A stretch of 64,000 nucleotides of DNA from Sulfurospirillum sp. UBA2217 (GTDB lineage: Bacteria; Campylobacterota; Campylobacteria; Campylobacterales; Sulfurospirillaceae): the NCBI GenBank assembly GCA_002328495.1, contig DCUJ01000005.1, positions 63,788 through 127,787 of the forward strand. Direction: 5' to 3'. The position numbers and the translations under genes were made by a program. The notes beneath the pieces are model-generated. The model was not told where the DNA came from. It worked only from the letters and a program-made list of their open reading frames with translations, and did not search any database. Shown here piece by piece: positions 26,276 through 35,097 of this stretch (position 1 is its first letter; every line of letters begins with the position of its first letter).

Positions 26276-26705
26276 TTTCTAACTCCATTATTAAGATGTG
26301 TTCAGTTTTTTGGATAATGCTAAATCCAAATTTCTCATATAACTTGATTGCTTTTTCATTCTCTTTATACACTTCTGCTTTTAAAGAGGATAGTTTTTTA
26401 ACTTCAAATGCAATAATTATAATTTCATGTAGTAAAATCTTCCCAACGCCTTGACATTCAGGGTTCGCGTATAAGCCTAAAAAATCATCAACAAGATAGA
26501 TGACCCCAATATTTTCTCCATCATATTTCACTAAAAAATAACTTTTTTCTTGATTTTTTTTTAATGATTCAATAAAGCAAAAATGCTCTTCAAGAGAAAT
26601 TTCTTTTGAATGCATATAGAAGGATACTTCGCGAGAATTTCTCCATTCTAAAACAAGTTTTTTCTCGTCTACTGATAAATCGATAAAATTGACATGTTCT
26701 ATCAT
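26256..26705 (-). CDS. pseH: UDP-4-amino-sugar N-acetyltransferase (pseudaminic acid pathway)
   Basis: This 149-residue GNAT-fold protein shows the acetyl-CoA loop as CQGVGKIL near residue 85. It aligns along its length with Campylobacter PseH (LEWRNSREV, EEHFCFIESL, YFLVKYDGENIGVI). PseH acetylates the 4-amino group of UDP-4-amino-4,6-dideoxy-N-acetyl-beta-L-altrosamine using acetyl-CoA. It overlaps pseI downstream and the PIG-L deacetylase gene upstream by four bases. The gene is more AT-rich than pseI. The next two upstream genes could change which acyl group ends up on the sugar. Confidence 0.88.
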   Translation of the reverse strand: MIEHVNFIDLSVDEKKLVLEWRNSREVSFYMHSKEISLEEHFCFIESLKKNQEKSYFLVKYDGENIGVIYLVDDFLGLYANPECQGVGKILLHEIIIIAFEVKKLSSLKAEVYKENEKAIKLYEKFGFSIIQKTEHILIMELENENRSS

Positions 26706-27385
26706 TTGACGACTCTGATGGTCTTAAATGCTTCAGCAAAATAAACTCCAACACTCATCCCTCTGTTTTGAGCAAGGAGTTTAATACCTTGTAGACTCCT
26801 TGGATGGGGGTACTCTCGAAGTTCCGATTCATAGTGGCTCATGGCATCTATCTTGAGCTGGATCGTAGAAGAAATATCAAAAAAAGTATCTGGTGCAAAA
26901 GAGAGGGGGTAGGCCCATTCGGTTGAAGATAAAACCTCAAAGCTGTATATCTCTTTAACACACTCATCCTCTATAGGTCGGGTTGCCGTTACAACTCCTT
27001 TATAGGTGATTTGATGATCAATATTGAGGTCATGTTCATGGTGTGTAAAGATAATATGAGGCTGGATAGACTCCTTAATCCTAGAAATCTCTTTTACAAT
27101 ATCAAGTAAATCCACACTATCGAAACGATTGTCTGGAAAGTTACATGTAAATACTTGTTTGATACCGATGATAGCGTTGGCTTTGAGAATTTCCTCGTCA
27201 AGCACGGCAAGTTCATCTTTTTTATGTTCTACATTTCTTTGTAGATCACGACTGGTTTTCCCTTCGCCTAGGATAAGTGTATACGCTTCATACCCCTCTT
27301 GAATAAGCCTTCCAACCGTACCAAAACATCCAAGAACTTCATCATCTGGGTGAGCTGCAATTATGAGAATTTTTTTAGTTATCAC
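26702..27385 (-). CDS. PIG-L (LmbE-like) family deacetylase
   Basis: The 227-residue protein carries AAHPDDEVLG near residue 10 and HHEHDLNIDH near residue 115, the zinc-binding motifs of PIG-L/LmbE N-deacetylases, which remove acetyl groups from N-acetylated sugars. It is embedded between pseH and a formyltransferase gene with overlapping ends, so it is part of the pseudaminic acid operon. This gene is not part of the standard six-gene pathway. One reading is that it deacetylates an intermediate or the finished sugar so that the neighbouring transferase can add a formyl group (inference). A TTACATGTAA copy lies at 27141. Confidence 0.82.
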   Translation of the reverse strand: MITKKILIIAAHPDDEVLGCFGTVGRLIQEGYEAYTLILGEGKTSRDLQRNVEHKKDELAVLDEEILKANAIIGIKQVFTCNFPDNRFDSVDLLDIVKEISRIKESIQPHIIFTHHEHDLNIDHQITYKGVVTATRPIEDECVKEIYSFEVLSSTEWAYPLSFAPDTFFDISSTIQLKIDAMSHYESELREYPHPRSLQGIKLLAQNRGMSVGVYFAEAFKTIRVVK

Positions 27386-28070
27386 GTTTTACCTCAAATG
27401 TTCCACTAATTTTATCTTCATTAAAATCGGCATTAAAAAATTCAATTTTAAAAGAGTCGATTTTTAGAAATGCTTTTGGATAACCGGGTGCATCAAGCAT
27501 CCGAATAAAGTCGTATATGTTTTGTAATGTTGGATTGCCTAAAGTGTGAAGGGAGCTTTCATTAGGTGTTCTTCGTTTAAAGAGAGTTACTTCTCCACTT
27601 TGGGGCTGTTTTACAGGTGAGGTGATTAGTATTTTTGGGATCATTTTATGAAAAATAATATCTGAAGCTTTTTTATAAATCTCTTTTGCACTTCCAGAAG
27701 AGAGACCTAAATCTTCTTTTAGATAAACATCTCCGCTATCAAGTTCTTTTTGTGCACTCAGTGCAGAAATTTTAGTTTTGTATATACCTCGTATTAAAAG
27801 GTTTTGTAAAGGGCTTCCACCACGCCCAAAAGGTACATCTGTCATATGAAAAACAATACATGTAAAATTTGAGTAGATTGACTCTGGAATGATCCAAGAC
27901 CAATGTGGGAAAAAAATGTATTTTGGTTTTAGTGTGTGTAAGTATTCAAATGTTAAAACATCAGATGAGGTTATAATGTGAAACATATATTCTTTCTCAT
28001 ATTTATTTTTCAGCAGATGAAAATTTTCAATGTTCCACGATTTTGTTGTTGCTATCACAATAGACTGCAT
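27375..28070 (-). CDS. Formyltransferase-family protein (putative sugar N-formyltransferase)
   Basis: The 231-residue protein resembles the formyl-tetrahydrofolate-dependent transferase fold: IFFPHWSWIIPESI, then FHMTDVPFGRGGSPLQN in place of the H-x-S-x-LP-x-x-RG loop, and LDSGDVY (the conserved Asp region). It lacks a methionyl-tRNA binding domain, so a small-molecule role such as sugar N-formylation is likely. It lies between pseG and the PIG-L deacetylase with overlaps of 16 and 11 bases. An N-formyl derivative of pseudaminic acid is known in other bacteria, which makes this a sensible hypothesis here. Confidence 0.75.
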   Translation of the reverse strand: MQSIVIATTKSWNIENFHLLKNKYEKEYMFHIITSSDVLTFEYLHTLKPKYIFFPHWSWIIPESIYSNFTCIVFHMTDVPFGRGGSPLQNLLIRGIYKTKISALSAQKELDSGDVYLKEDLGLSSGSAKEIYKKASDIIFHKMIPKILITSPVKQPQSGEVTLFKRRTPNESSLHTLGNPTLQNIYDFIRMLDAPGYPKAFLKIDSFKIEFFNADFNEDKISGTFEVKRDN

Positions 28071-28939
28071 AGTTTGAGACTTTCTTTGAATAGGATGGGT
28101 TCGAATTTTTCTAATACAATTTTTTTATTTTTTTTAAGATATGAATACATGTCGTCTTGATTGGGAGCGGTTTTAATAGCGATAAAAGGCACTTCCATAA
28201 ACAATACTTCATGCACCATCACGCTAGGGGTTACAATAGCGAGTTTGCTTTGATGAAGCAGTTTTGCCACCTCTTTAGAGTTTACATGTAAGGATATATT
28301 TGCATTTTCTTTGACAAATGTTTCAAGTTCTACAAGATGGGCATTTGCAGAAGTGGTAAGAACACTTACATGGTAAGATTTTGGCAAAGTTTTTAAGATA
28401 GGAAGTGTGATATTGGTAATGTCAGCTCCACCCATCGCCACAAAAAGATCGTAAATCTTTTCTCTTGCAATATTTTTTTCTTCCCTAAACTCATCGCGAA
28501 TAAGCGTGTAAGCACTACCACATCGAAGTTTGCACTCTTTTTGGACTAAACCTGTGTAGCGTTTTTCATCGGCACAAACATTGTGGTTGAGTAAAATATC
28601 GCAGTGATGAGGTTCATAAGTGTCATCAAAACTAAGGATTTTTACACCCGTTGCCTCTTTAACTTTTTTCTCAAAAGTGGCATCAATGCCGTAATGGTCG
28701 ATGATAAGTAGCTCTACATGTAAGGATTTGATAAGGGCTATAAGCTCTGAGGGCTCATTCGTTCTTAAAATAGTAATCGTGTAGGGAATGGTTGCTAAAA
28801 TATTCCCCTCTAGCGCCTGACACGCAAAAGAGATATCGCCATCTTCTTGGTCTTCAAGTTGCTTTGCTAACACAAGGTCTCGCATAATATGCCCAACGCC
28901 GATGGTACTGGAACTGTCGCTTCTGATGAGGGTTTTCAT
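28055..28939 (-). CDS. pseG: UDP-2,4-diacetamido-2,4,6-trideoxy-beta-L-altropyranose hydrolase
   Basis: The 294-residue protein has the N-terminal IRSDSSSTIGVGHIMRDL (the GxGHxxR segment with the catalytic His region of PseG) and LIIDHYGID, FDDTYEP, and AMGGADITN in the second half, as expected for a MurG-like GT-B fold. PseG removes UDP from the diacetamido-altropyranose intermediate before condensation by PseI. It overlaps pseF by four bases upstream and the formyltransferase gene downstream. Two TACATGTA palindromes lie in its coding region (28282 exact 10-mer; 28714 with one flanking change). Confidence 0.9.
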   Translation of the reverse strand: MKTLIRSDSSSTIGVGHIMRDLVLAKQLEDQEDGDISFACQALEGNILATIPYTITILRTNEPSELIALIKSLHVELLIIDHYGIDATFEKKVKEATGVKILSFDDTYEPHHCDILLNHNVCADEKRYTGLVQKECKLRCGSAYTLIRDEFREEKNIAREKIYDLFVAMGGADITNITLPILKTLPKSYHVSVLTTSANAHLVELETFVKENANISLHVNSKEVAKLLHQSKLAIVTPSVMVHEVLFMEVPFIAIKTAPNQDDMYSYLKKNKKIVLEKFEPILFKESLKLCSLL

Positions 28940-29625
28940 GAGAGGTTCATCACCTTAAACATAAATTCAGCCCGTATCCAATCTTCTGCCGTGTCGATGT
29001 CTTGCACCAAATGGCGAGGGAGTAAAACCGCTGTGGAGTGTGGAGCAAAGATGATTTTGCCTTCCAACCATGCCTTAGGCGTTCCCCAGTAAAATTGTCC
29101 TGCATCGTGGTACGCCTCTTCCAAATCTTGTGAACGCACCGCAAAGTTTTCAGGGGAAAACATCTCAACACGGTCTTCTTTGGTTAGACGAATAGCGCGT
29201 TGAATAGGAAAAGGAAAACTGGTTGCACTAAACGCATATAGAGCTTTACATGTAAGCAGTTTTTTGTACGCTTCTTGAATATATTGAGCTTGTACCAATG
29301 GCGCCGTTGCATAAATGCAACAGACCGCTTCAACATCGTTAATATCATTCACACTTGCTTTTATCGCATGGGCAATGACAGGAATCGTTGCGGTATGGTC
29401 ATCGCTTAGTTCAGAGGGACGCATAAAAGGAACAACCGCCCCATAACTTTTGGCAATTTCCGCAATTTCCGCATCATCCGTACTCACTACAATTTTATCA
29501 AAAAGCCCACTTTCTTTGGCCGCTTCGATGCTATAGCTTATCATTGGTTTGCCACAAAATGCTTTGATATTTTTGCGTGGTATTCGTTTACTTCCTCCCC
29601 GTGCTGGAATCACGCACAGTCTCAT
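28936..29625 (-). CDS. pseF: Pseudaminic acid cytidylyltransferase
   Basis: The sequence has VIPARGGSKRIPRKN, VSTDDAEIAE, YATAPLV and DIDTAEDW, the CTP- and metal-binding motifs of CMP-sugar synthetases, and belongs with PseF by operon context. It makes CMP-pseudaminic acid for flagellin glycosyltransferases. I place the start at ATG 29625 because it overlaps the pseC stop as ATGA and has AAAGGA about eight bases upstream. An ATG three codons earlier (29634) would sit on that site. The paralogue at 9798 probably serves a different acid. Confidence 0.9.
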   Translation of the reverse strand: MRLCVIPARGGSKRIPRKNIKAFCGKPMISYSIEAAKESGLFDKIVVSTDDAEIAEIAKSYGAVVPFMRPSELSDDHTATIPVIAHAIKASVNDINDVEAVCCIYATAPLVQAQYIQEAYKKLLTCKALYAFSATSFPFPIQRAIRLTKEDRVEMFSPENFAVRSQDLEEAYHDAGQFYWGTPKAWLEGKIIFAPHSTAVLLPRHLVQDIDTAEDWIRAEFMFKVMNLS

Positions 29626-30743
29626 CGTGCGCATCCTTTGATGGCACTGAGTGTCTCAAGCAAGACATCGGCAACATGCACGGCCTCTTCCATGCTCATG
29701 CCTTGATGACACGGGATGGAGAGTTCAGCGCGGTAAAAATCTTCAGCGGTGCTTAGTCGTTGTTCACCAAAACGCTCTTTGTAGTAGCTAAATTGATAGA
29801 CGGGTTTATAATGCACTTGAACGCCCAACCCCTTACTCTGTAAAGTTTTGAAAATCTCCTCTTTGGAACACCAAAGTGTGCGGTCTAGTAAAATAGGATA
29901 GAGATGGCGTGCGCTTTTTTTAGGAGCATCAATAGCGATGGTGGTAAAAAAAGGATTGTTTGCAAAGCGTTCATCGTAATACTGCGCTATTTCGTTGCGC
30001 CTTTGGATAAAGCTATCCAAGCGTTTTAGTTGGGAAAGTCCTAGCGCACACGCAACATCGCTCAGACGATAATTTTCACCCAGAAGCACCATATCAGAGT
30101 TCCATAACTCTTTTTTCACAATGCCGTGGCTTCGTAAGAGTTTGGCTTTTTCATAAAAATCACTGTTATTGGTCGCAATCGCTCCACCTTCAAGTGTTGT
30201 GATAGGTTTGATGGCATGAAAGCTAAAGATAGTCATATCGGCGACATTGCCCACTTTTGACCCATCTATTTCACTTCCAAGGGCGTGGCTTGCATCTTCA
30301 ATCAAAAAAAGCTTGTGTTTATCGCACACCGCTTTAATGCTCTGAATCGGCAATGGATTTCCGCCAAAATCCACAGGAGTGATGGCTCTGGTTCGAGGAG
30401 TAATTAACGCCTCTAGTTTGCGCTCGTCGATGTTACCATCGTAACGAATGTCGCAAAAGACGGGAGTTGCTCCGCATTGAATGGCGGTGTTTGACGTGGC
30501 AGCAAAGGTTAAGGGTGTGGTGATAAGCTCATCGCCCTCTTTAAGCTCGATGATTTGATAGGCTACATGTAAAGCTGAAGTGGCTGAGTTCATCACGCAC
30601 ACATATTTCACTCCAAGATAGTTTGCCAAGGCTTCTTCAAACTCACCCACTTTTTTTCCACCTGTTAAAAAATCACCCTGTAATGCTTCAATAACGGCTT
30701 CAATATCGCTTTGGTCGATGCTTTGTCTGCTATAAGGAATCAT
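29622..30743 (-). CDS. pseC: UDP-4-amino-4,6-dideoxy-N-acetyl-beta-L-altrosamine transaminase
   Basis: This 373-residue protein is a DegT/DnrJ/EryC1/StrS-type aminotransferase with NSATSALHV near residue 52, IEDASHALGS (D150) and FHAIKPITTLEGG, where K179 should bind pyridoxal phosphate. With PseB upstream it converts the 4-keto sugar to UDP-4-amino-4,6-dideoxy-AltNAc using glutamate. It overlaps pseB by four bases and pseF by four. A TACATGTA core lies at 30563. Family members acting on other 4-keto sugars are similar, but the operon makes this assignment firm. Confidence 0.92.
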   Translation of the reverse strand: MIPYSRQSIDQSDIEAVIEALQGDFLTGGKKVGEFEEALANYLGVKYVCVMNSATSALHVAYQIIELKEGDELITTPLTFAATSNTAIQCGATPVFCDIRYDGNIDERKLEALITPRTRAITPVDFGGNPLPIQSIKAVCDKHKLFLIEDASHALGSEIDGSKVGNVADMTIFSFHAIKPITTLEGGAIATNNSDFYEKAKLLRSHGIVKKELWNSDMVLLGENYRLSDVACALGLSQLKRLDSFIQRRNEIAQYYDERFANNPFFTTIAIDAPKKSARHLYPILLDRTLWCSKEEIFKTLQSKGLGVQVHYKPVYQFSYYKERFGEQRLSTAEDFYRAELSIPCHQGMSMEEAVHVADVLLETLSAIKGCAR

Positions 30744-31729
30744 GCGTTAATCATCTCCATCAAGCCTTTGGCATCTAGCCACTGAGTGTTTGTCTCTGAA
30801 CTATATTCAAAGCCGTATTTAACTGGGGTTCCTTTTTCTCCAAGAGCGTTACATGTAAAGTTGTTTTGTTGGGTAAATATAATGCTTGGTTGAATGACAT
30901 AATGGTCATGAAATTCTAAAGTAAGATGACTATCATCTTTAGGAACCATGACTTCGTGCATCTTCTCTCCTGGTCGAATTCCAATGATTTTTACCCCAAG
31001 ATGAGGTGCCATGCTTTTAGCCAAATCGACCATTTTCATAGATGCAATTTTAGGAATAAAAACTTCTCCACCTTGCATCCGTGCAAAGTTTTTAAGCACG
31101 AAATTAACCCCTTGTTCTAAGGTAATCCAAAAGCGTGTCATGTCCGCTTCGGTGATAGGAAGCTCTTTAATACCCTCAGCGATAAGTTTTTTGAAAAGAG
31201 GAACAACAGAACCTCTGCTTCCTACGACATTGCCGTATCGTACAACAGAAAACTCTGTTCTTCTCGCTCCTCTGATATTGTTTGCTGCTACGAAAAGTTT
31301 ATCGCTTGCTAGTTTGGTCGCACCATAAAGATTGATAGGGTTTGCCGCTTTATCGGTGGAAAGTGCGATGACTTTTTCGACACCACATTCCAAAGAGGCA
31401 TCAATGACATTTTGCGCACCGTAAATGTTCGTTTTAATGCACTCCATTGGGTTGTACTCAGCTATGGGAACATGTTTAAGTGCTGCGGCATGAATGACAT
31501 AATTGACGCCATACATCGCCTTTTTAAGCCTGTCCAAATCCCTCACATCGCCAATCATAAAGCGCATACAAGGGTCTGTAAATTGTTGCGCCATTTCGTA
31601 TTGTTTGAGTTCGTCACGAGAGAAAATGATGATTTTGTTAGGTTTGTAATTTTTTAAAAGAATTTCCGTATATTTTTTGCCAAAACTGCCTGTACCACCG
31701 GTGATAAATATATTTTTTCCATTAAACAC
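30740..31729 (-). CDS. pseB: UDP-N-acetylglucosamine 4,6-dehydratase (inverting)
   Basis: The 329-residue SDR has GGTGSFG at residues 11-17, AALKHVPIAEYNP, and STDKAANPINLYGATK with Y135 and K139, the signature of the FlaA1/PseB inverting dehydratases. It commits UDP-GlcNAc to pseudaminic acid by 4,6-dehydration and C5 inversion. Translation starts at GTG 31729, six bases after AAGG; no ATG is suitably placed. It is the first gene of the operon and is divergent from the flaC-like gene, with 91 bases between them that must hold both promoters. Confidence 0.93.
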   Translation of the reverse strand: MFNGKNIFITGGTGSFGKKYTEILLKNYKPNKIIIFSRDELKQYEMAQQFTDPCMRFMIGDVRDLDRLKKAMYGVNYVIHAAALKHVPIAEYNPMECIKTNIYGAQNVIDASLECGVEKVIALSTDKAANPINLYGATKLASDKLFVAANNIRGARRTEFSVVRYGNVVGSRGSVVPLFKKLIAEGIKELPITEADMTRFWITLEQGVNFVLKNFARMQGGEVFIPKIASMKMVDLAKSMAPHLGVKIIGIRPGEKMHEVMVPKDDSHLTLEFHDHYVIQPSIIFTQQNNFTCNALGEKGTPVKYGFEYSSETNTQWLDAKGLMEMINA

Positions 31730-31785
31730 GTTAAACCTTTTGAATAGAGTTTTACCTTTTAAGCAAATTTAATTCCATTTGGGTG

Positions 31786-31791
31786 TATAAT
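31786..31791 (+). promoter_or_regulatory. Putative -10 box for the flaC-like gene
   Basis: TATAAT lies 30 bases before the flaC-like start in the divergent pseB-flaC gap. No clear -35 element, sigma-28 or sigma-54 site was recognised by eye, in line with the poorly conserved -35 region of Campylobacterota. Confidence 0.45.
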
Positions 31792-31820
31792 CAGTTTTAA
31801 TTGATTTGAAGGAGTATCCG

Positions 31821-32540
31821 ATGAATATAGGGAGCGGATTTAACACGCAAACGGCCAATATGCTAAACCAAAATAAAACCAATACAGATGCGATTCTCTC
31901 AAAAATTGGAGCAACACGAGAGTTGAGCGGTAAAGATAATGCCAGTTTGGTGATTTCTGATGCGTTGGCTTCACAAATTTCTACGTTGGGGCAAAGCGTT
32001 CAAAATGCCAATGAAATGGTGGGAATGTATCAAATTGCCGATGCTTCATTGCACGCCATTCAAGCAGGAAGTGATGTTTTAAATGACCTCTCGGTGCGCT
32101 TTAACAGTGATACCTTGAGTGAGAGTCAAAAAAATAGCCTCCAAAAAGAGTTTGCTGATATCACTAAGGGTATGCAAACGATGGTGGAGCAAACCAGTTA
32201 CAATGGGCAAAATGTTTTCTCCAATCTCCTTGGACTCGATGTTTCTGGCATGAGTGAAATGTCCATTGACAATCAAGAGAGTATCACTTCTTTTACACAA
32301 AATCTAACATCACTTTTTTCTACCGTTGGAGCTGGCATGAACAATGCCCAAGTGAGTATTACCAATTCGCTTTCTGCGATGAGCAATCTTAGCAGTGCAA
32401 ACGCAAGTATTTCAGAACAACCACTGAACGAAAAAATGTCAAACATGGCAAGTGAGCAAGTCAAACTTGATAGTTCATTGATGGTACAAGCGCACCAAAG
32501 CACGCTTATGCAACAAAGGGTTGCGGCACTTCTAGGTTAA
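31821..32540 (+). CDS. flaC: Short flagellin-like protein, FlaC type
   Basis: The start is ATG 31821, six bases after GAAGGAG; an in-frame TTG at 31806 overlaps that site and is rejected. The 239-residue protein keeps only the conserved N- and C-terminal flagellin regions (ADASLHAIQAGSDVLNDLS; MSIDNQESITSF; VAALLG at the end) and lacks the variable centre of structural flagellins. It resembles Campylobacter FlaC, a flagellin-like protein exported through the flagellar system and not needed for the filament. It stands beside the pseudaminic acid operon, whose product normally decorates flagellins. Few Ser/Thr-rich surface-loop residues remain, so it may itself not be glycosylated. Confidence 0.82.
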   Translation: MNIGSGFNTQTANMLNQNKTNTDAILSKIGATRELSGKDNASLVISDALASQISTLGQSVQNANEMVGMYQIADASLHAIQAGSDVLNDLSVRFNSDTLSESQKNSLQKEFADITKGMQTMVEQTSYNGQNVFSNLLGLDVSGMSEMSIDNQESITSFTQNLTSLFSTVGAGMNNAQVSITNSLSAMSNLSSANASISEQPLNEKMSNMASEQVKLDSSLMVQAHQSTLMQQRVAALLG

Positions 32541-32559
32541 GGGGCTAGAGCACTCTTGT

Positions 32560-33147
32560 ATGCCACGCGTCGATAATAAACATTTTTATGAAAAAGCCAT
32601 CAAGCGGTACGGATGTACCGCAAGGGGGCTTAACTGGAACTCAAAAACCTCTCAACAGACACGTTTCGAAGTCATTTATGAACTATTAGCGAATAGAGTT
32701 ACTATGTGTAAGATAGTAGATGCGGGATGTGGTTTTGGGGATTTTTACCTTTTTTTAAAGCAAAAAGGAGCCTTACCCCGTGCATATCTAGGCTACGATA
32801 CACTCGATGAAGCCTTGTTTGTAGCGCATCAGCGCACCAAACAACGTTTTATCAAATGCGACATCTTAAACGATGAACTTGAAGAGGCGGATTTTTATAT
32901 CGCCAGTGGCTCGATGAATATTTTAAACCGTTTTGAAACACACCTTTTTATCCATCGCTGTTTTGAGGCTTCACGCAAAGGGTTTGTGTTCAATCTGCTC
33001 AAAGGTGAAGACACCTCGAAGCATTTTAACTACTGGCAGGTGGAAGAGTTGTTAGAGCATCTCAAAACCTATGGGTGTGAGGTTATGGTCAAAGAGGGTT
33101 ATATGGACGGTGATTTTACGGTATTGCTTAAAAAAGGAGATGTGTGA
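32560..33147 (+). CDS. Class I SAM-dependent methyltransferase
   Basis: The 195-residue protein has motif I VDAGCGFGDF near residue 53 and a following acidic strand end (LGYDTLDEA), typical of class I methyltransferases. ASGSMNILNRFE occupies the motif IV region. The substrate is not evident. It lies 19 bases after the flaC-like stop and overlaps the alpha/beta hydrolase gene as GTGA. It may have no connection to flagella. Composition is like the core genes around it. The C-terminal end (MDGDFTVLLKKG) fits a complete domain. Confidence 0.7.
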   Translation: MPRVDNKHFYEKAIKRYGCTARGLNWNSKTSQQTRFEVIYELLANRVTMCKIVDAGCGFGDFYLFLKQKGALPRAYLGYDTLDEALFVAHQRTKQRFIKCDILNDELEEADFYIASGSMNILNRFETHLFIHRCFEASRKGFVFNLLKGEDTSKHFNYWQVEELLEHLKTYGCEVMVKEGYMDGDFTVLLKKGDV

Positions 33148-33926
33148 AAAAAATTATTCTTGGTATCGTTTCACTCTATATTTTAGCGATGGGGTATTTG
33201 TATTTTACCCAAGAAGCACAGATTTTCCCCGCACAAAGCATCCAAAAAGAGCAGGTAGTTCAAGCGCAGAACCAGGAAAAAATAAGCTTACATGTAAACG
33301 CAGATGTCGTACTTCAAGGCGTGTTGCGAAAAGATGAAAAAAGCGATGCAGGACTTTTACTCTACTTTGGGGGCAATGCCGATGATGCAACCCTTTTTGC
33401 AAGCTATGTGAAGGCGTTAAGGGGGTATGACATTGTAAGCTTTAACTACCGAGGCTATGTGGATAGTAGCGGGAAACCCAGTGAACACACTTTATTTGAA
33501 GATGCTTTGAAGATTTACGATACCTATGCTAAGAATCGCAAAGTGGTGATTGTGGGGCGAAGTTTGGGAAGTGGGGTTGCGACGTATGTGGCATCTAAGC
33601 GCGAGAGTGATGGGCTGGTACTTATCACGCCGTATGATTCCATTGTCTCAATGGGGCAACAAAAATACCCCTATTTCCCCATTGCTTGGCTCTTAAAACA
33701 TTCGTTTGAAACCGTGCGTTATATCCCCTCTATCACAGCACCCATTGCCATCATCGAGGTGGAAAATGACACCACCATACCACGCTACCATCTTGAAAAA
33801 CTTCTTGCAATGCTTCCAAAACCACCCTTACATGTAAGACTCTCTAACACCACGCATGGCGATGTTCTGAAACATCCAAATTTTACATATGAACTACAAA
33901 CCTTACTAGGAAAAATCTATGAATAA
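33144..33926 (+). CDS. Membrane-anchored alpha/beta hydrolase
   Basis: Translation starts at GTG 33144, overlapping the previous stop. Residues 1-20 form an uncleaved signal anchor (ILGIVSLYILAMGYLYF), which puts the catalytic domain in the periplasm. VGRSLGSG at 137-144 supplies the nucleophile S140, with a likely Asp in EVENDTTIP near 210 and His in THGDVLKHP near 240. This matches the ABHD/BEM46-like serine hydrolases. The natural ester or amide substrate is unknown. Two TTACATGTAA copies lie in frame (33288, 33828). It overlaps the rlmI-like gene by eight bases. Confidence 0.75.
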   Translation: MKKIILGIVSLYILAMGYLYFTQEAQIFPAQSIQKEQVVQAQNQEKISLHVNADVVLQGVLRKDEKSDAGLLLYFGGNADDATLFASYVKALRGYDIVSFNYRGYVDSSGKPSEHTLFEDALKIYDTYAKNRKVVIVGRSLGSGVATYVASKRESDGLVLITPYDSIVSMGQQKYPYFPIAWLLKHSFETVRYIPSITAPIAIIEVENDTTIPRYHLEKLLAMLPKPPLHVRLSNTTHGDVLKHPNFTYELQTLLGKIYE

Positions 33927-35091
33927 AGTCTATATCAAGCATTCCGTTGTCCCTAAAATCAGACGTTTTACCCCATGGATTTATGCCAATGAAATCGACT
34001 CAAGCCTTGAAGAGTTTCAAAGTGGCGAAGTGGTCGCTCTTTTTTCCAAAAAAGATGGTTTTTTAGGCACGGCGTATGTCAATCCAAAATGCGCCATTTT
34101 CGCACGCATTTTGAGTTTTGGCAAAGAAGAGATTGGCAAAAAGTTTTTTCACAACCGTATTAAAAATGCCATTAAAAAGCGTGAGGCACTTTTAAAAACG
34201 ACTAACTCTGTACGTCTTATTCACTCAGAAGCTGACTTTTTACCAGGGCTTATTGTCGATAAATATGGGGAAAGTTTAGCCATCCAAATCAACACCGCAG
34301 GCATGGAAGTCTTTCGTGAGTTGATACTAAGCACCTTAAAGCATTTACTTAACCCTTCGTGGATTGTGGAAAAGTCAGATGTTAACTCTCGTGAAATCGA
34401 AGGCTTGGAAAGTCACAATGGCACGCTCTTTGGCACACCCGTGCAAGGATTTGAACTCAGTGAAAATGAACACACTTTTTTAGTCGATATCGAAGATGCG
34501 CAAAAAACAGGCTTTTATCTTGACCAGCGAAGAAATCGCGCCCTATGTGCCAGCTACATCAAAGAGAACGATAGAGTGTTAGACCTGTGTTGTAACGCAG
34601 GCGGTTTTGGTATCTACGCGCTTAAAGCGGGTGCCAAAGAGTGCGTGTTTGTCGATGTTTCCGAATCTGCCATTGAGCAAACCAAAGCCAATTTAGAGCG
34701 CAATGAATTAAGCTCAGAATCTTTACATGTAAAAGATGTTTTCACCTTTTTAAAAGAGCAAAAATACAAAAGTAGTTTTGACATGGTCATCATCGACCCA
34801 CCCTCTTTTGCCAAAACCAAAGAGCAAGCCGTAGGAGCCAAACGAGGCTTTAAACACCTCTTGATGGAAAGCACCAAAGCGGTGAAAGATGGCGGTCTCA
34901 TTGGCTTTTTCTCGTGTTCGCATCATGTGGGACGAAAAGAGTTGTTAGACATCGCGATGGAAGTTTCCCACGATGTCAAAGTGCAGTATGTGCTTTTAGA
35001 ACAGATGCAACAAGATGCAGACCATCCGTGTTTGATTAACGCAAGTGCGTCGTTTTATTTGAATGGCTTGTTGTTGAGAGTGGAGAAGTAG
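33919..35091 (+). CDS. rlmI: Class I rRNA methyltransferase, RlmI/RlmK type
   Basis: This 390-residue protein begins with a PUA-like RNA-binding region (RRFTPWIYANEID), followed by QKTGFYLDQRRNR, LDLCCNAGGFG (SAM motif I) and IIDPPSFAK, the catalytic motif of the RlmI family. It probably makes 5-methylcytosine in 23S rRNA (position 1962 in E. coli). Family members are near 396 residues, so it is full length. It converges on the HEPN gene with only six bases between the stops. The exact rRNA position in this organism is inferred from the family. Confidence 0.8.
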   Translation: MNKVYIKHSVVPKIRRFTPWIYANEIDSSLEEFQSGEVVALFSKKDGFLGTAYVNPKCAIFARILSFGKEEIGKKFFHNRIKNAIKKREALLKTTNSVRLIHSEADFLPGLIVDKYGESLAIQINTAGMEVFRELILSTLKHLLNPSWIVEKSDVNSREIEGLESHNGTLFGTPVQGFELSENEHTFLVDIEDAQKTGFYLDQRRNRALCASYIKENDRVLDLCCNAGGFGIYALKAGAKECVFVDVSESAIEQTKANLERNELSSESLHVKDVFTFLKEQKYKSSFDMVIIDPPSFAKTKEQAVGAKRGFKHLLMESTKAVKDGGLIGFFSCSHHVGRKELLDIAMEVSHDVKVQYVLLEQMQQDADHPCLINASASFYLNGLLLRVEK

Positions 35092-35097
35092 CCTAGG

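Noticed and set aside
31821..32540. Structural flagellin FlaA/FlaB
   Set aside because: At 239 residues it lacks the central domains; the FlaC type fits better.
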